Source: Heloderma charlesbogerti (Eukaryota; Chordata; Lepidosauria; Squamata; Helodermatidae). Taken from it: DNA of 64,000 nt. The notes beneath the pieces are model-generated. The model had not been told where the DNA came from. It did no database searches and worked only from the letters and a program-made list of their open reading frames with translations. The DNA is taken from contig JANEZZ010002765.1 in NCBI GenBank assembly GCA_026122225.1, forward strand, positions 494,729 through 558,728, in the 5' to 3' direction. Below are positions 48,601 to 60,000 of the stretch, piece after piece. Within the stretch, counting starts at the first letter, position 1. Every line of letters begins with the position of its first letter. The translations under genes were made by a program, and so were the position numbers.

Positions 48601-51289
48601 AACAAAATATGTTCCAAGAATATGTCTGTCTAGATGTCTGTTGTGCCATAACCTGAAGATTTAGAATAGGTTATAACAACTTAAAATGAAACACAACTAT
48701 TGTGTTCCATACACCACAAAGTGTGTTAGCCATGTTGCTTTTTATGGCATGGCGATGAATCTCCGTGTTGTGGGGGGAACTCATAGATGAGGTGGTGTTA
48801 AGAGAGAAGATAATCTTGACATACTGTGAACGCTTAAGGCATCAGAGGAATGTGTATGGTTTAGGTTGCAGTTCAGTACAAGCAGAAATGGAGACTCATG
48901 CAACCCAAAGGTAACAGTGCTTTTGCTGGAAAAAATCCCATTTATTTCAAAAGGGCTGTTAGTGTCACTTCCCCCTCACCCTTTTGAAATGGATGCAATC
49001 ATGCAAAAAGGGCACGATGGCTTTTTTTGGTACATGGGAACTGGCAGAATTCAAACTCGACAATTGCTGAAGGGTTCATTTAGTGGAAATTTTCTTTAAG
49101 TTGAAGGGGAGGAGGATGGGAAGGCAAATGAACAAATGAAGAAAATGTTATTTACAAACCAAAATGCTTTGCATTCGTCAAAACATACTGTAAGATGGAA
49201 TTCAAGTAGTAAACTGAGGTTTATATTGGGCTTTGTATTTTTTGCAAAGCTGGGAAGTAATGCGACACATCTGTTTAAATTGTTTCTACCTGACTAGCTT
49301 TCTTGGCAGTAAATTAAAAGAAATCCTGGCTTAGTAATCCTCTAAATATAGTTTACTTCGTAATGTAAGAGACCTCAGTAGGTTGGGCCCAGACGTAGTT
49401 ACAGTGAGAGTAGAGCCATTGAAATCAACAAAATTTAAAAGTCTCATTGATTGCAATGGCAAGTATGATGAAGTCTGGATGTAACCCAATGAGTTTAATG
49501 CTAGGACACTTCCATCCCCCCACCGCCAAATGAGTGCTGAATCCTTGTAAAGCTCTGTGTACCCTTTCCCTTTTCTTAAATTACTATAGAACAGCAATAG
49601 GTGACAGAAGGAGAGCTTTGAATTAGATTACTTGGTGTATTTTTTGGATCAGCATCTGATATTTCTTGGCTGTCATTGGCTTTTTGAAATTACTTTCTCT
49701 TATTCCTCCCCTGTCAATAAATCCATTTTGGGATTTTACTGTTAAATAATGTCTCAAGTGTATGGAGGTAGTTTGTTAGCAAGTTGAAAAAACGAAGAGG
49801 GTAATAAGCTTCCAGCTCATTTGTTGAGCCATACAATTTCAAAGGTTTTTTTTTTATTTTCCCACACAAAGGAAGATAATTAATGCTCAAATTGTTATAC
49901 AGAAAGCAAATTGGTTCTAGGAGTGCCACACTGACATTCAGCATAGGAGCAATTGTGTGCCTAAGTGCACATATTGTAGTTTTTTTCCTGCGTTAGCAAT
50001 ATTTGGCTCATCACAGCAGTATTGATTGTTGTCAGATATCTGCAGAGTCCTTAGATCGTTGCCACCAAGCCTTGATTCGGCTACAACACTGGAGCTAGGG
50101 TGGGAAACGAGCCATGGGATTGCATACACCGTTTCCATCATGTACAAATTCCCCCACCCCTTCTATCTGGATTTGGCGTTAGGTAAATATTGCTAACTCT
50201 AGTTAAAATAAGTCTCCAGGTATGCTCCCAACTCGCACTGAGAACCCTGATGAAAAGAAAATTCCATGCATAAGTGGTAAGGAAAGGATTTTGGGTGATC
50301 TTGCAGCTTGATTACAATTCTTAAGCCCTGTTTTTTATACACCTGAACAAGAAATTATTGAATTGCGATGTAGAGAACTGAAGTTTATGGGCTGGATTGC
50401 TGAAACAATGAGTTGACAGCCCACAAGGGAAGAGGGAGCTAGTTGTTGGCTGTAGAGTGCTAGAAGAAGGTGGTGTTTAACGTGTGTGTACATATGCGCA
50501 CATTCTGAACTTACAATACAGGAGCTGCTCTTTATTATTTGATAATAAATATTGATTATTAAAATAAGAACAGTTCCATGGCTGATGTTTAGATCTGCAG
50601 TGTCTGTTGAAGAGGCTCTACCAGGTATACAAGGGGGCACTGACTGAGATGTTCCCAACGGTGGGGGCCAAAGGCAGAGTAACTAACGCCATGTGGAAAT
50701 TGCAGTACTTTGTTTCTCCTATTGAGAGAGGCAATAATGAGGTGTAGTTTTTAAAAAATATTTTATTGTTGTGCACTGCCTTGATGCCTTTTAGCAAATA
50801 AGGCAGTATATAAATGTTAATAACAAACAAGTGTATGAAGCTAGAGAGGGTACATGTGTGCTTTAGCTCCCTGCCGCTGTAAATATGCTTGAAAGGATAT
50901 GGGAGAGAAATAACTGAATTTAGGACAATATGTTCAGCATAGGGAGCAGCACAGATTGCATGAGCTGTCTCTGCTCTTGATTTCACAGCGGCATAGCTAT
51001 CTATACATACAGTTGTACGTGCATAGGGCTTTTTCCGCACAACCAGTAACCCAGCTTTTCCAAGGTTTCCTACCACATGGAGAGAGTCCATACACATGCA
51101 GTTGTACATGTATAGGCTCTTAGGCTCTGTTCATGTAAAGCTGGAATTGTAAGGAGAAGGGACAGTGCTGCTTTCCCACCCCCCAATTCAGATGTGACAT
51201 CTGAATGGGACGAACAATAGAAATTGTGTAGGCTAAGCACAATGCAATCCTTTTTGGGTTTTATGGATTTTGGAGACTCGAAGTTAATG
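45603..51289. other. anonymous intergenic sequence between TBCCD1 and CRYGS
   Basis: No gene recognised in 5.7 kb. Short interspersed repeats lie at 47840-47925 (cagtcctatatgtgctta...cataggattgcactg) and perhaps 49370-49505. The longest open frame is 46056-46787 on plus, listed separately. Some of the left part may be TBCCD1 3' UTR. Confidence 0.45.
46056..46787 (+). other. unexplained 243-codon open frame
   Basis: The frame is open for 243 codons from an ATG with no recognisable domain. It is rich in Ser, Leu, Pro and Phe, with a hydrophobic C-terminal half (many FLCFPYSLLLC-like stretches), as a C/T-rich non-coding strand gives by chance. The reverse strand is also open for 102 codons (46333-46025). 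No splice sites or known family support it. I think it is non-coding, but it is the longest unassigned frame in the window. Confidence 0.2.
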
Positions 51290-51722
51290 GAGTTGAGATC
51301 AGGACATTTTTCTCCCTCTCTCAAAGTACTAGAACCTGGGGTCATCCCATGAAGCTGATTGGCGGGAGATTCAGGACAGATAAAAGGAAGGACTTCACAC
51401 AGCACATAGTGGAACTATAGAATCCGCTACCTCCAGATGTAGTGATGGCCATCAATTTGGATGGCTTTAAAAGGGGGTTAGATAAATTCCTGGAGAAGGC
51501 TATCAATGGCTACTAGTCCTGATGGCTATGTGCTACGTCCACTACCAGAGCCAGGATGCCTGTGTACACCAGTTTTGGGGGAACATGGGTGGGAGGGTGC
51601 TTTTGCACTCATGTCCTGCTTGTGGGTTTCCCATGGGCAGCTGGTTTGCTACTGTGTGAACAGAATGCTGGACAAGATGGATCCTTGGTCTGATCCAGCA
51701 TGGCTCTTCTTATGTTCTTCAC
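51290..51722 (+). mobile_element. CR1/L3-like LINE 3' end
   Basis: catttttctccctctctcaaag and gatgaccccggg-like text (ggggtcatcccatgaagctg) give the FSLSQ...HPMKLI coding end. It continues to gatccagcatggctcttctt. Confidence 0.85.
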
Positions 51723-52074
51723 CACAGAGGTAGGCTCAGCAAATGCAGATAGATCTGAACAGAATAGCAATCGGGGGGTGGGAGCAACAGTTTATAGTTC
51801 AAAATTAGGGCTACAATCTCTAAATTACCAGGGGTTCTGGGAATGAATAGTCTAGTTGGCAAGGAGCTATGCAAGAACAAAAGGTCTGAGGTTCATAGCC
51901 TAACAATGCTTCATGGTGTCAACTTTGTGAAACAAAAGTGATCTCATTGTGAGAATTATTCCAGTCTTGAGATTTTTGCAATGGAAATGGAGATACCTCT
52001 GAAAAATTCAGGGAGTTTGCCTGACTAGAGCATAATCTCCTCCATTCCGGGGAGGATGTATTGGTCTAGGGCAG

Positions 52075-52420
52075 TAGTTCTCAATCACTTGAAAATTGAT
52101 GGGGGTTTCAGGGGCCCCCTTAATAAATGTTTATGTGCATGCACGTACATAACTCATATTTTAGCAACATGCTTTCTTCAGTGCTGGCATCATGATCAAA
52201 ACTAGCTTTGTATTATGAAAATCATGGGCCATAAGCCAGGTTCTTGTTAGCTTGTTTGACAATCTGGCCCTGGTCAAAACAGCTTCTATCTCCATCAGAA
52301 AAAATAAATTAAGTGCGGGGGCAAGTACAGATATGCTTGGCTGCAACCTTTCCTTTATAGCTGAATACATCTCTTGGGCCACCAGTTGTCTGCAGCCTGT
52401 AGTTTGAGAACCTTTGCTGT
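52075..52420. mobile_element. hAT-like non-autonomous element
   Basis: The left end is cagtagttctcaatcacttg and the right end agtttgagaacctttgctg, imperfect inverted termini of the hAT form CAGnGGTTCTCAA. No good target duplication was seen. Confidence 0.55.
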
Positions 52421-52798
52421 ATAGTATTGCTCCCTTTGCCTCGGATCTCCAGGAGAATGGAATAAGCAATTGGAATGCTGGTTACAACAGAATGGAACTT
52501 GTTATAATACCTTTAATGTCTATAAAATGGCATCGGGGATTATTTAAGTAAGTGTTTCTGTTCCTGATTTCAAAGGATTTACCTGGGCCAGTGGACCACT
52601 GAACAAAAGAGAGCCATCTCTGGTGATCATCCTAATCAAGGAGACGGGATACATGTGGGCCCTGTTCTTTGCTTTTCCAGGAAAAATGGATAAGGCAAAT
52701 TCTATACAAGTTACATTTTTGGAGTCAAGTTATTGTAGATGCCTAACTAAACGTTCAGGTACCATTATTTGCAAATTAAAAAACCTTATTATTTAGGG

Positions 52799-53231
52799 CA
52801 GGGGTCCCCAACCTTTTTGTGTCAGTGGGCACAGCTGGAACGTTGAGACTGTGCCATGGGCACTCTCACAAAGTGGCCACCATGAGGGGGGCTTGCTCAT
52901 TCCTAAAACTGCTGCCATGCTGGGCATGGCTGGTCACAAAACACTCATTTTCCAGAAGGCAAACTGGTGAGGCTAAAAGAAAAGTAATTTGCCCCGGAAT
53001 CTATGTACAAGGCAGAGGTGGCGTCTGAGCTCCAAAACACAAAACGCCTACCCTTTTGAACACAAATATATATAGATGGGGCTGGAGGGCAGCACTTGGA
53101 TTTGCAGCATGGCAACTTCCCAGGTAAAAAAATAATTAAAAAAAATCTTAAAATCAGAAGGGGCTGTAAGCCTCTGCCAAGAGAGGTATCCATACGCACA
53201 TGCTGCCCATGGGCACCATGGTCGAGACCCT
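52799..53231. mobile_element. Charlie-like hAT non-autonomous element
   Basis: It starts CAGGGGTCCCCAACC at about 52800 and ends ggtcgagaccct. Flanks atttaggg and ctttaggg match at 7 of 8 bases. The body has gggcacagctgg... and cccatgggcaccatgg. Confidence 0.65.
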
Positions 53232-53953
53232 AACTTTAGGGCTATTTCATATTAATAGCTGTAGGTATACACCTAAAAGTGCAACGCAGAAATCGAGTGT
53301 GTTTCTGGTAGCAAACGTAGGTTTGCTGCTGTATGATGTGTGAATGCATCCCCATAGCACAGTCTACAAATAATATGATCTTGAGCTGCTTGAAAAGTAT
53401 TTGGATTGATCAACTTCAGAACAAATGATAAACAAATCATATAGAACTTCTGTGGCCCAGTTTAATGTCTCCTTCAATGAAGGTTTGTGAAGTTGAAATG
53501 TATTAATATGCAAAAGCAAAGAAGGTGCTTCAAGATAGTGTTACTGCCCCACAAATGCTCCTTGTGATTTCTTTCAGATGATGCTGTGTAAATAAGGCAT
53601 CTTTCTCCCTCTGCTAAGATGATGTTCCCCAGGCTACCTTCTGACTCATGCAAAGATCAGAAGTATAAAATATTCAAAGTAGGGAGGGAAACCATGCTGC
53701 CTCAATCCACTGAGATTGCGAGTGCTTTTTATTTTGAATATTTTTGTCAGGAGTTTGGTGTTCTTACTCAGCAAAGCATTCAGAACCTAATGCAACAGGC
53801 ACTGCTGAAAAATAAAGGGAGCAATGAAGCGTGCCTTTATTTTGTAATCCTGTTTGCTTTTCTAGAACTGATGAATAGCCTCAGAATCACTGACTCAATT
53901 TTTGGATCCCATTTTCATGACAAAGCGGATGTCGAGTCTAAAAATGAGCTCAC

Positions 53954-53960
53954 TATAAAA
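53954..53960 (+). promoter_or_regulatory. TATA box of CRYGS
   Basis: TATAAAA stands 79 bases before the CRYGS start codon. With initiation 25-30 bases downstream this gives a 5' UTR of about 50 bases, normal for gamma crystallins, whose lens promoters have TATA boxes. Confidence 0.8.
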
Positions 53961-54038
53961 TGAGGCTTCTTGGTTCTTGCTCTTGCAGTTGCTTCTAGAT
54001 TATCTCCTCCACCAGGAATATTGCATCCAGCATCGATC

Positions 54039-57000
54039 ATGTCCAAAACTGGAAGCAGGGTAAGTCCACTTGCAGCCTCAGAATACTTCTCTTCCTTCCC
54101 TCTGCCTGCAAGAAGACGACGCATTTAACAATGCTTGTTTGCAAGCTTGGCAGAACTGAGAAGAGGGACAGTGAATGTTTCCCTGTCTTAGGAGGAGACA
54201 GGTGGAACTTTTCTATGTAGAAGGCATAACCAAGTCAGAAAAGAAATGAATGCCTGGAACTATTGGTGGATTCTCCTAGTTTTCATTCAAGCAGCTCCAA
54301 CGGCTTTGATCTTGTCAAACTGAGATCCGTGTTTGAAAACGACAACGTTAGTGACAGATGGATCCCACGTTTTGTAGATTTTCTTTGTTCTGTGGAAGAT
54401 GAGTATAAAGGATCCTGGAGTTACTGGGGTGATTTTGAAATGCAGATTTACTCTTGCACTGAGATCAGTAATCTTGCAGAGAAGGTGCGCCTCATCTTGA
54501 CACAACATGCTATGTGGGGAAGAAATCTCTCCACCTGCTTCCTGCAATTGTGTTTATTTACAAGGTACATAGGGGATGCATAGCCAGGTCAGCAGCTGAA
54601 TTTGGAATGCAACATAAGCACACTTAGTTCATATTACTATGACAAACGAAACTGTAGTTGTTCACTGACGGCAGCAGGTTCCGGATTAAAATCTCAGCAG
54701 GGCAGTTGATAATTATCCAGAGTTTACAATGAGATTAGAAAATATGAACCAAGAAGGAAGCTTTGCTTGTGCTTCGAAGCCTGGCATTGACTCACTAAGG
54801 CTGCAGTCCTGTGCAGGGTTACTTGGGAGTAGATCATATTAAACTTGGAAGGACTTATTTTTTTAGTAGACATGCGCAGCATCTGTTCAGAGGGCTGATC
54901 TACACATTTTCGGGATGCATGTAGTACAGTCCTGTTGAGGCTGCATCACTGAGACTAGAAGTGAAGAAGTTCATGTTGGAATGCTATTCCATGTCAAAAA
55001 AGAAGCTGCACACACAAACTATGTGCATGTAAACCACTAGCACACCAGGGAGAAAAGTTGGGCTCTAAATATATATGTGGTTAGTTTGTTGTTTACAAGG
55101 GGAAGACATACAAACAGATCTATTTCGAGTCTGAGGAGGTACAGTCTCTCAACAGGGCTGTACCATGTGATTTTTTCTGAACGCATAGGTAACCTTTAAG
55201 CAGCATTGTGCACTGACCTTTGTCTCTTAAGGCCTCTCCGCCTGATCAGTTACTGGTGAAATAAATGTGCATTTGTGGTGTGTGGTCCAGATGTTTTCTC
55301 TTGAGGTTGCATAACTTGCTAAATTATTTCATTTCCTGAGCTGTTTAATTCCTGGGGAAATGCGGTATGTTTCCCAGCTGCCACATCTATTGCTGTTGTA
55401 ATTACAATGTGGAATGTGGTTGCATAAGAGTAATGGTCACCTGTCGGATATTGTCTGTGATGTCATTAGTGCCAAAATCTGAGCCAAAAACTATTAATGC
55501 TCTATCCCCAATGAATACTCTATACTCTCAGGTGCATTTGCACCAGTAGCAGCTTCCTTCCAGGTGGAAATAACTGCTTTAGTGGCTGCAGTTTTCATTG
55601 GGAAAGTAGTTGTGGGTGTGTCTAATCCCCCTCCCACAGTGTGGTCCCAGTTCAGACTGGGCTGCCCAAATAAAGATACCTTAAATGCATGAGTATATTT
55701 TTGTATCCTGTGCTTTAAATTTAAAAAGAGGGCTGGACAGAAATGGAGAACACTTTCTGCAACTGAAGAGTGAAGGAGCTACAGCAAAGGTGGGCAACTT
55801 TCTTCCCCCTGTCGCAGGCCACTGTCAGGAGGCACCCTAGCGGCCTCTTTCAGTAGACTCCAATAGCCAACTCAAGACACAGACGAAAGGATTCTTTTCA
55901 AGGCTTTAATCCTTTTACAGCTTAATGACTCTTTCAGATGCTAATCACCAGCGACTAAGCAAGGAACAGCAGAGTGGCCTATGCGCCAAGTAGGCAGTTG
56001 ATCCCCGTTTGAAGGAGAGTCACTTGAAAACCCTGAACTTATGGGCTAGGGAGAGATCCTCCCTCTTTCCCTTGGGTCCACGGGAGGCGGCTGTTGCTTG
56101 CGCACCAAACGGGCGCTACGCCTTCTTTCCACGCCCTCCATCGCTCGTCGCTCTTTGCGTCTGCATTGAGCATCTAGCAAGCCCCCCTCCCACACTTGCT
56201 CACTGCCAGGGTCACTATCTCAGGAATGCTGGCAGGAGGAATCTCTGCCAGCTGCTGTGCCTGTGAGGGATGAGCTGGCTCTTCTCCCACGGATTGCTGA
56301 TCCTCCTCAGAACCAGAACTGCTCTGGGGTTCTATCGGCTCAGTTTCCACCCTGACAGCCATGTTCCCTCGCAAACAGAGACACTGCCAGGTTTGAGCCG
56401 CCACCACCATTGGGCAAGGTGCTTTCCTGGGGGTGGGGCTCTCACTGGCTAGCCTCTCCCTGCCACCACCCTCAGCCTCTCCCTGCCACCACCCTAGAGC
56501 TATGGTTCCCACCTCTTGATTTTAAACATTCTGGTACCTGGGCAAAGCCAGGAGATGCACTCTGGTGGGAGCAGAGCTGATAGAAAATGCTTTCTGTTTG
56601 CTTTGCTGGTTGCTGTGGGCAAGTAGTGTGCCTGTGACTGAGTGCTATTGCCCGAGCGTCATCACCATGCCTGCTGCTGCCAAGTCCCCATCTGTGCATT
56701 CGCTGAGCATTTTGCACAGCTTGAATGCACACAGTCTCTCTTTATGGCTTCAGATGGAGGGCAGGGTGGGGTGGTCTCAGTGGGTGTGATCTCACTCACC
56801 TACCCCCCTCCAATCCACATCCCTGGCTATAATGTATCAATAGGGCAGGGGTGGGGAACCTTTCAGCCAGAGGGCCAAATTCAGTTTGGGAGAAGCTCTC
56901 GGGGGCCACATTCCAGTGGTGCATGAGCAGAGACATCACACTGACAACAAAGGTCCACATAGTTAAAGCAATGGTATTCCCCGTAGTAACCTATGGCTGT

Positions 57001-60000
57001 GAGAGCTGGACCATAAGGAAGGCTGAGCGAAGGAAGATAGATGCTTTTGAACTGTGGTGCTGGAGGAAAATTCTGAGAGTGCCTTGGACTGCAAGAAGAT
57101 CAAACCAGTCCATACTCCAGGAAATAAAGCCAGACTGCTCACTTGAGGGAATGATATTAAAGGCAAAACTGAAGTACTTTGGCCACATCATGAGAAGACG
57201 GGATACCCTGGAGAAGATGCTGATGCTAGGGAAAGTGGAAGGCAAAAGGAAGAGGGGCCGACCAAGGGCAAGATGGATGGATGATATTCTGGAGGTGATG
57301 GACTCGACCTTGGGGGAGCTGCGGGTGGTGATGGCCAACAGGAAGCTCTGGCATGGGCTGGTCCATGAAGTCACGAAGAATCTGAAGCGACTGAACAAAT
57401 AAACAACAATTTTACTTTAAAAGTTCTTGTTGCCCATAACTAAGCCTTAGGAGAGGCATTTCAAGTTTTTAGAATAAGGAAAAAACACTCAAAAGCCAGG
57501 AAACCACAAAGAATCGGCAGTCAGGGAAAAGGTAGTGGGGCTAGGTAAAGGGATATGGTTGTCTGGGAACCCCCAGAATGGTAGATTGGGTCCCCAGCAG
57601 GCTGGATTTGGCCTGAAAACCTGATGTTCTGCACCGCTGGAACAGGGTGTGTGTGAACAGGCTCTCAGAGGGACAGGGTAGCCTGGAGTTCCCTTGTCTG
57701 TATACCATATGTGAAAAGGACCTTTGAATCCACAGATCCATTTCTTACATTTTAAGGAAGAGAAGGACAGGAACTGAATTGGAATGAGGGGAAAAATGCC
57801 TTTGTGTTTAGCGTGGTGCTAAAGAAGTGGAGGTGACGGGATGGGATGTCATGGATATGAATTCAGATAGTCATTCATATCACACCAAATGGGTGCAACT
57901 ACACCTATCTTGATTTGATCTAATTGTGGATAACAATTGCCTGACTAGCTTACCATAGACTTCCTGTTGATGCTCATGTGGAAAGCCAGTGGTACCTTTT
58001 CCTAAAAACAATGTGCGAACATGCTGTCAGCTCGGCCATTGCCTCAGCACATGTCGGTTATAACGAGCGCAAGTGCTCTTGGGCAACTCCTTTCCATTTT
58101 TAGGTGACAGATAAGGCCAGCCAAGACATTTTGCTTCCTGAGGCAAAGGACAAGATGGCAGCTCCCCACCCCCCATGCCATTCCACCTACGGAAGCTTAT
58201 TGGACTGACAATGGAATCTGACTTCGACAGGGGCAATGGGGACGGTATCCTCCACTGGACTAAAACAAGGAGAAGAGGGAACACGCAGGTTACAGAGGAC
58301 CTGAGCACAGGCAGGCAACACCCTTTGGACTCCTCTGCCGCACCCTACAACAGGACGGGAAATGGATATTAATAATTAAAGCAGGGGTGTTGAAACTTTT
58401 TCAGCCTGAGGGCCAAATTCAATTTCAGAGAAGCTCTTCGGGGCTGCCTTGCAATGGTGGGTGGGGCTGAAGGCAAAGAGGGTGAGGCCAAAATATTATT
58501 AATTAATTAATTAATTAATTAAATGTCTTAATCGCCCATCTGGCCGGTCGCCCGGCCACTCTGGGCGATGTACAATGGTACAATTTAGAACAGTAAAATT
58601 ATACATTAAAACATTATTTAAAAATATCCTAACCCACCCCAAATGCCTGCCTGAATAACCAAGTTTTCAGTGCGTGGCGGAAGCTCATTAAAGCTTAAAA
58701 ACTCTGACTGTCTGTAACTAAGCTTTAGGAGAGGCATTTCAACCTTTTAAAAAGGGGAAAAAGTCCAGTGAGGGCAGCAGGCAAGCATAGGGGACATGGG
58801 ACAGGCTGCCTGGAACTCACAGCTCTGACCTGAGAGGGGGATGGCCGGGGTCACTGCTGCCCCCTCCACACCATCCAGCTTCTGCTGCCTGAGGTCACTG
58901 CCTCATTCTGACCAATGGTAGGGCCTGCCCTGGCACACGAGATGTTCTTAGCAATGCATGTTTGTTGTAAAGTCCCACCAAGCTGAGCTCGAACTAGTTC
59001 TCAGTAGCCAGACTGAGTTCGGACTGAGTTCTGACTATCACTACATCTAGTGGAACACATGTGTCCTCTGTCCTTTGCTTGTTATTTCAGATTACTTTCT
59101 ACGAAGGCAAGAATTTCCAGGGGCGGCGCTATGAGTCGGACAGGGACTGTTTGGATTTCCACACTGACCTGAGCCGTTGCAATTCCATCCGTGTGGAAGG
59201 GGGTGCCTGGGTTGTTTATGAGCGGCCAAACTTTGCTGGGAACATGTATGTCCTGACCCATGGGGAGTATCCTGACTACCAACGCTGGATGGGCCTGAAT
59301 GACCGGGTCAGCTCCTGCAAATCTATTCAGTTAGTAAGTTGGACATTTCTTTCCCTTCTGATTATCTGTGAAATCTGAAGGAGTGAATGGAATGGTCCCG
59401 CATATTGATAGTTCGGATGGGTCCACTTGGCCATCTCTTGTCCTACAACTCTTGCCTCAGCACATGGAGATCGTCATACTGTTTGATTTTACACTTGTGA
59501 ATTACTACCACACACTTGTATCTGTACTCGGTTGCTAACTCACTTAGGCCGCAATCCTATGCATCTTTAGTCAGAAGAAAGCCCTACAACTCCCAGCATT
59601 CCCTAGCCAGCCATGCTGGCCAGGGAATGCTGAGAGTTGTAGAACTTTCTTCTGACTAAAGATGCATAGGATTATGCCCTTACAAACACACACACACACG
59701 CACACACACGGGAAACTTTTGGCTCTCCAGATATTGTTGTACTTCATCAGCCCCTGTCAAGGGCTCCTTGGAGGCCTCTCTTAGTCTAATCCAGTAGCCA
59801 AGTCCAGACACAGACAAAGGGATTCCTTTCAAAGCTTTATTCTTCTTTTACAACTTAACAACTCTACCGTTAGCAACTAGATCTGAGCAGCAGAGTACCT
59901 ATGCCCTAAGTTGAAACAGTTGCTCCCGTTTGAAAGGGAATTACTGGCAGACGCCTGAACTTAAGGACTAGGGAGAGTCCTTCCCCTTTTCCCTTGGAGC

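Larger units (their letters stand above)
56846..57640. mobile_element. hAT-like element split by a BovB insertion
   Basis: The left part (caggggtggggaacctttc, gagggccaaattcag, gggggccacattcc) and the right part from about 57415 (ttttactttaaaagttcttg, cctaaggctt-like cttaggagaggcatttc, ggatttggcc, ttctgcaccgctg) match the family at 61593-62050 read in reverse. Flanks caataggg and gaacaggg match at 6 of 8 bases. The BovB end sits between. Confidence 0.65.
58382..58930. mobile_element. hAT-like element interrupted by a reversed L2-like end
   Basis: Left part caggggtgttgaaactttttcagcctgagggccaaattcaa is the reverse of the right end of 61593-62050. A reversed L2-like 3' end (about 58500-58690) follows an AATT run. 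After it, gtaactaagctttaggagaggc continues the hAT-like family. The right terminus is unclear. Confidence 0.6.

Noticed and set aside
50618..51109. 163-codon frame on the minus strand
   Set aside because: Low-complexity anonymous sequence with no recognisable family, bordering a CR1 end.
53619..53963. 114-codon frame just upstream of CRYGS
   Set aside because: It overlaps the CRYGS TATA box and matches no family; probably chance.
54263..54583. 106-codon frame in CRYGS intron 1
   Set aside because: No known domain and no place in the crystallin gene structure.
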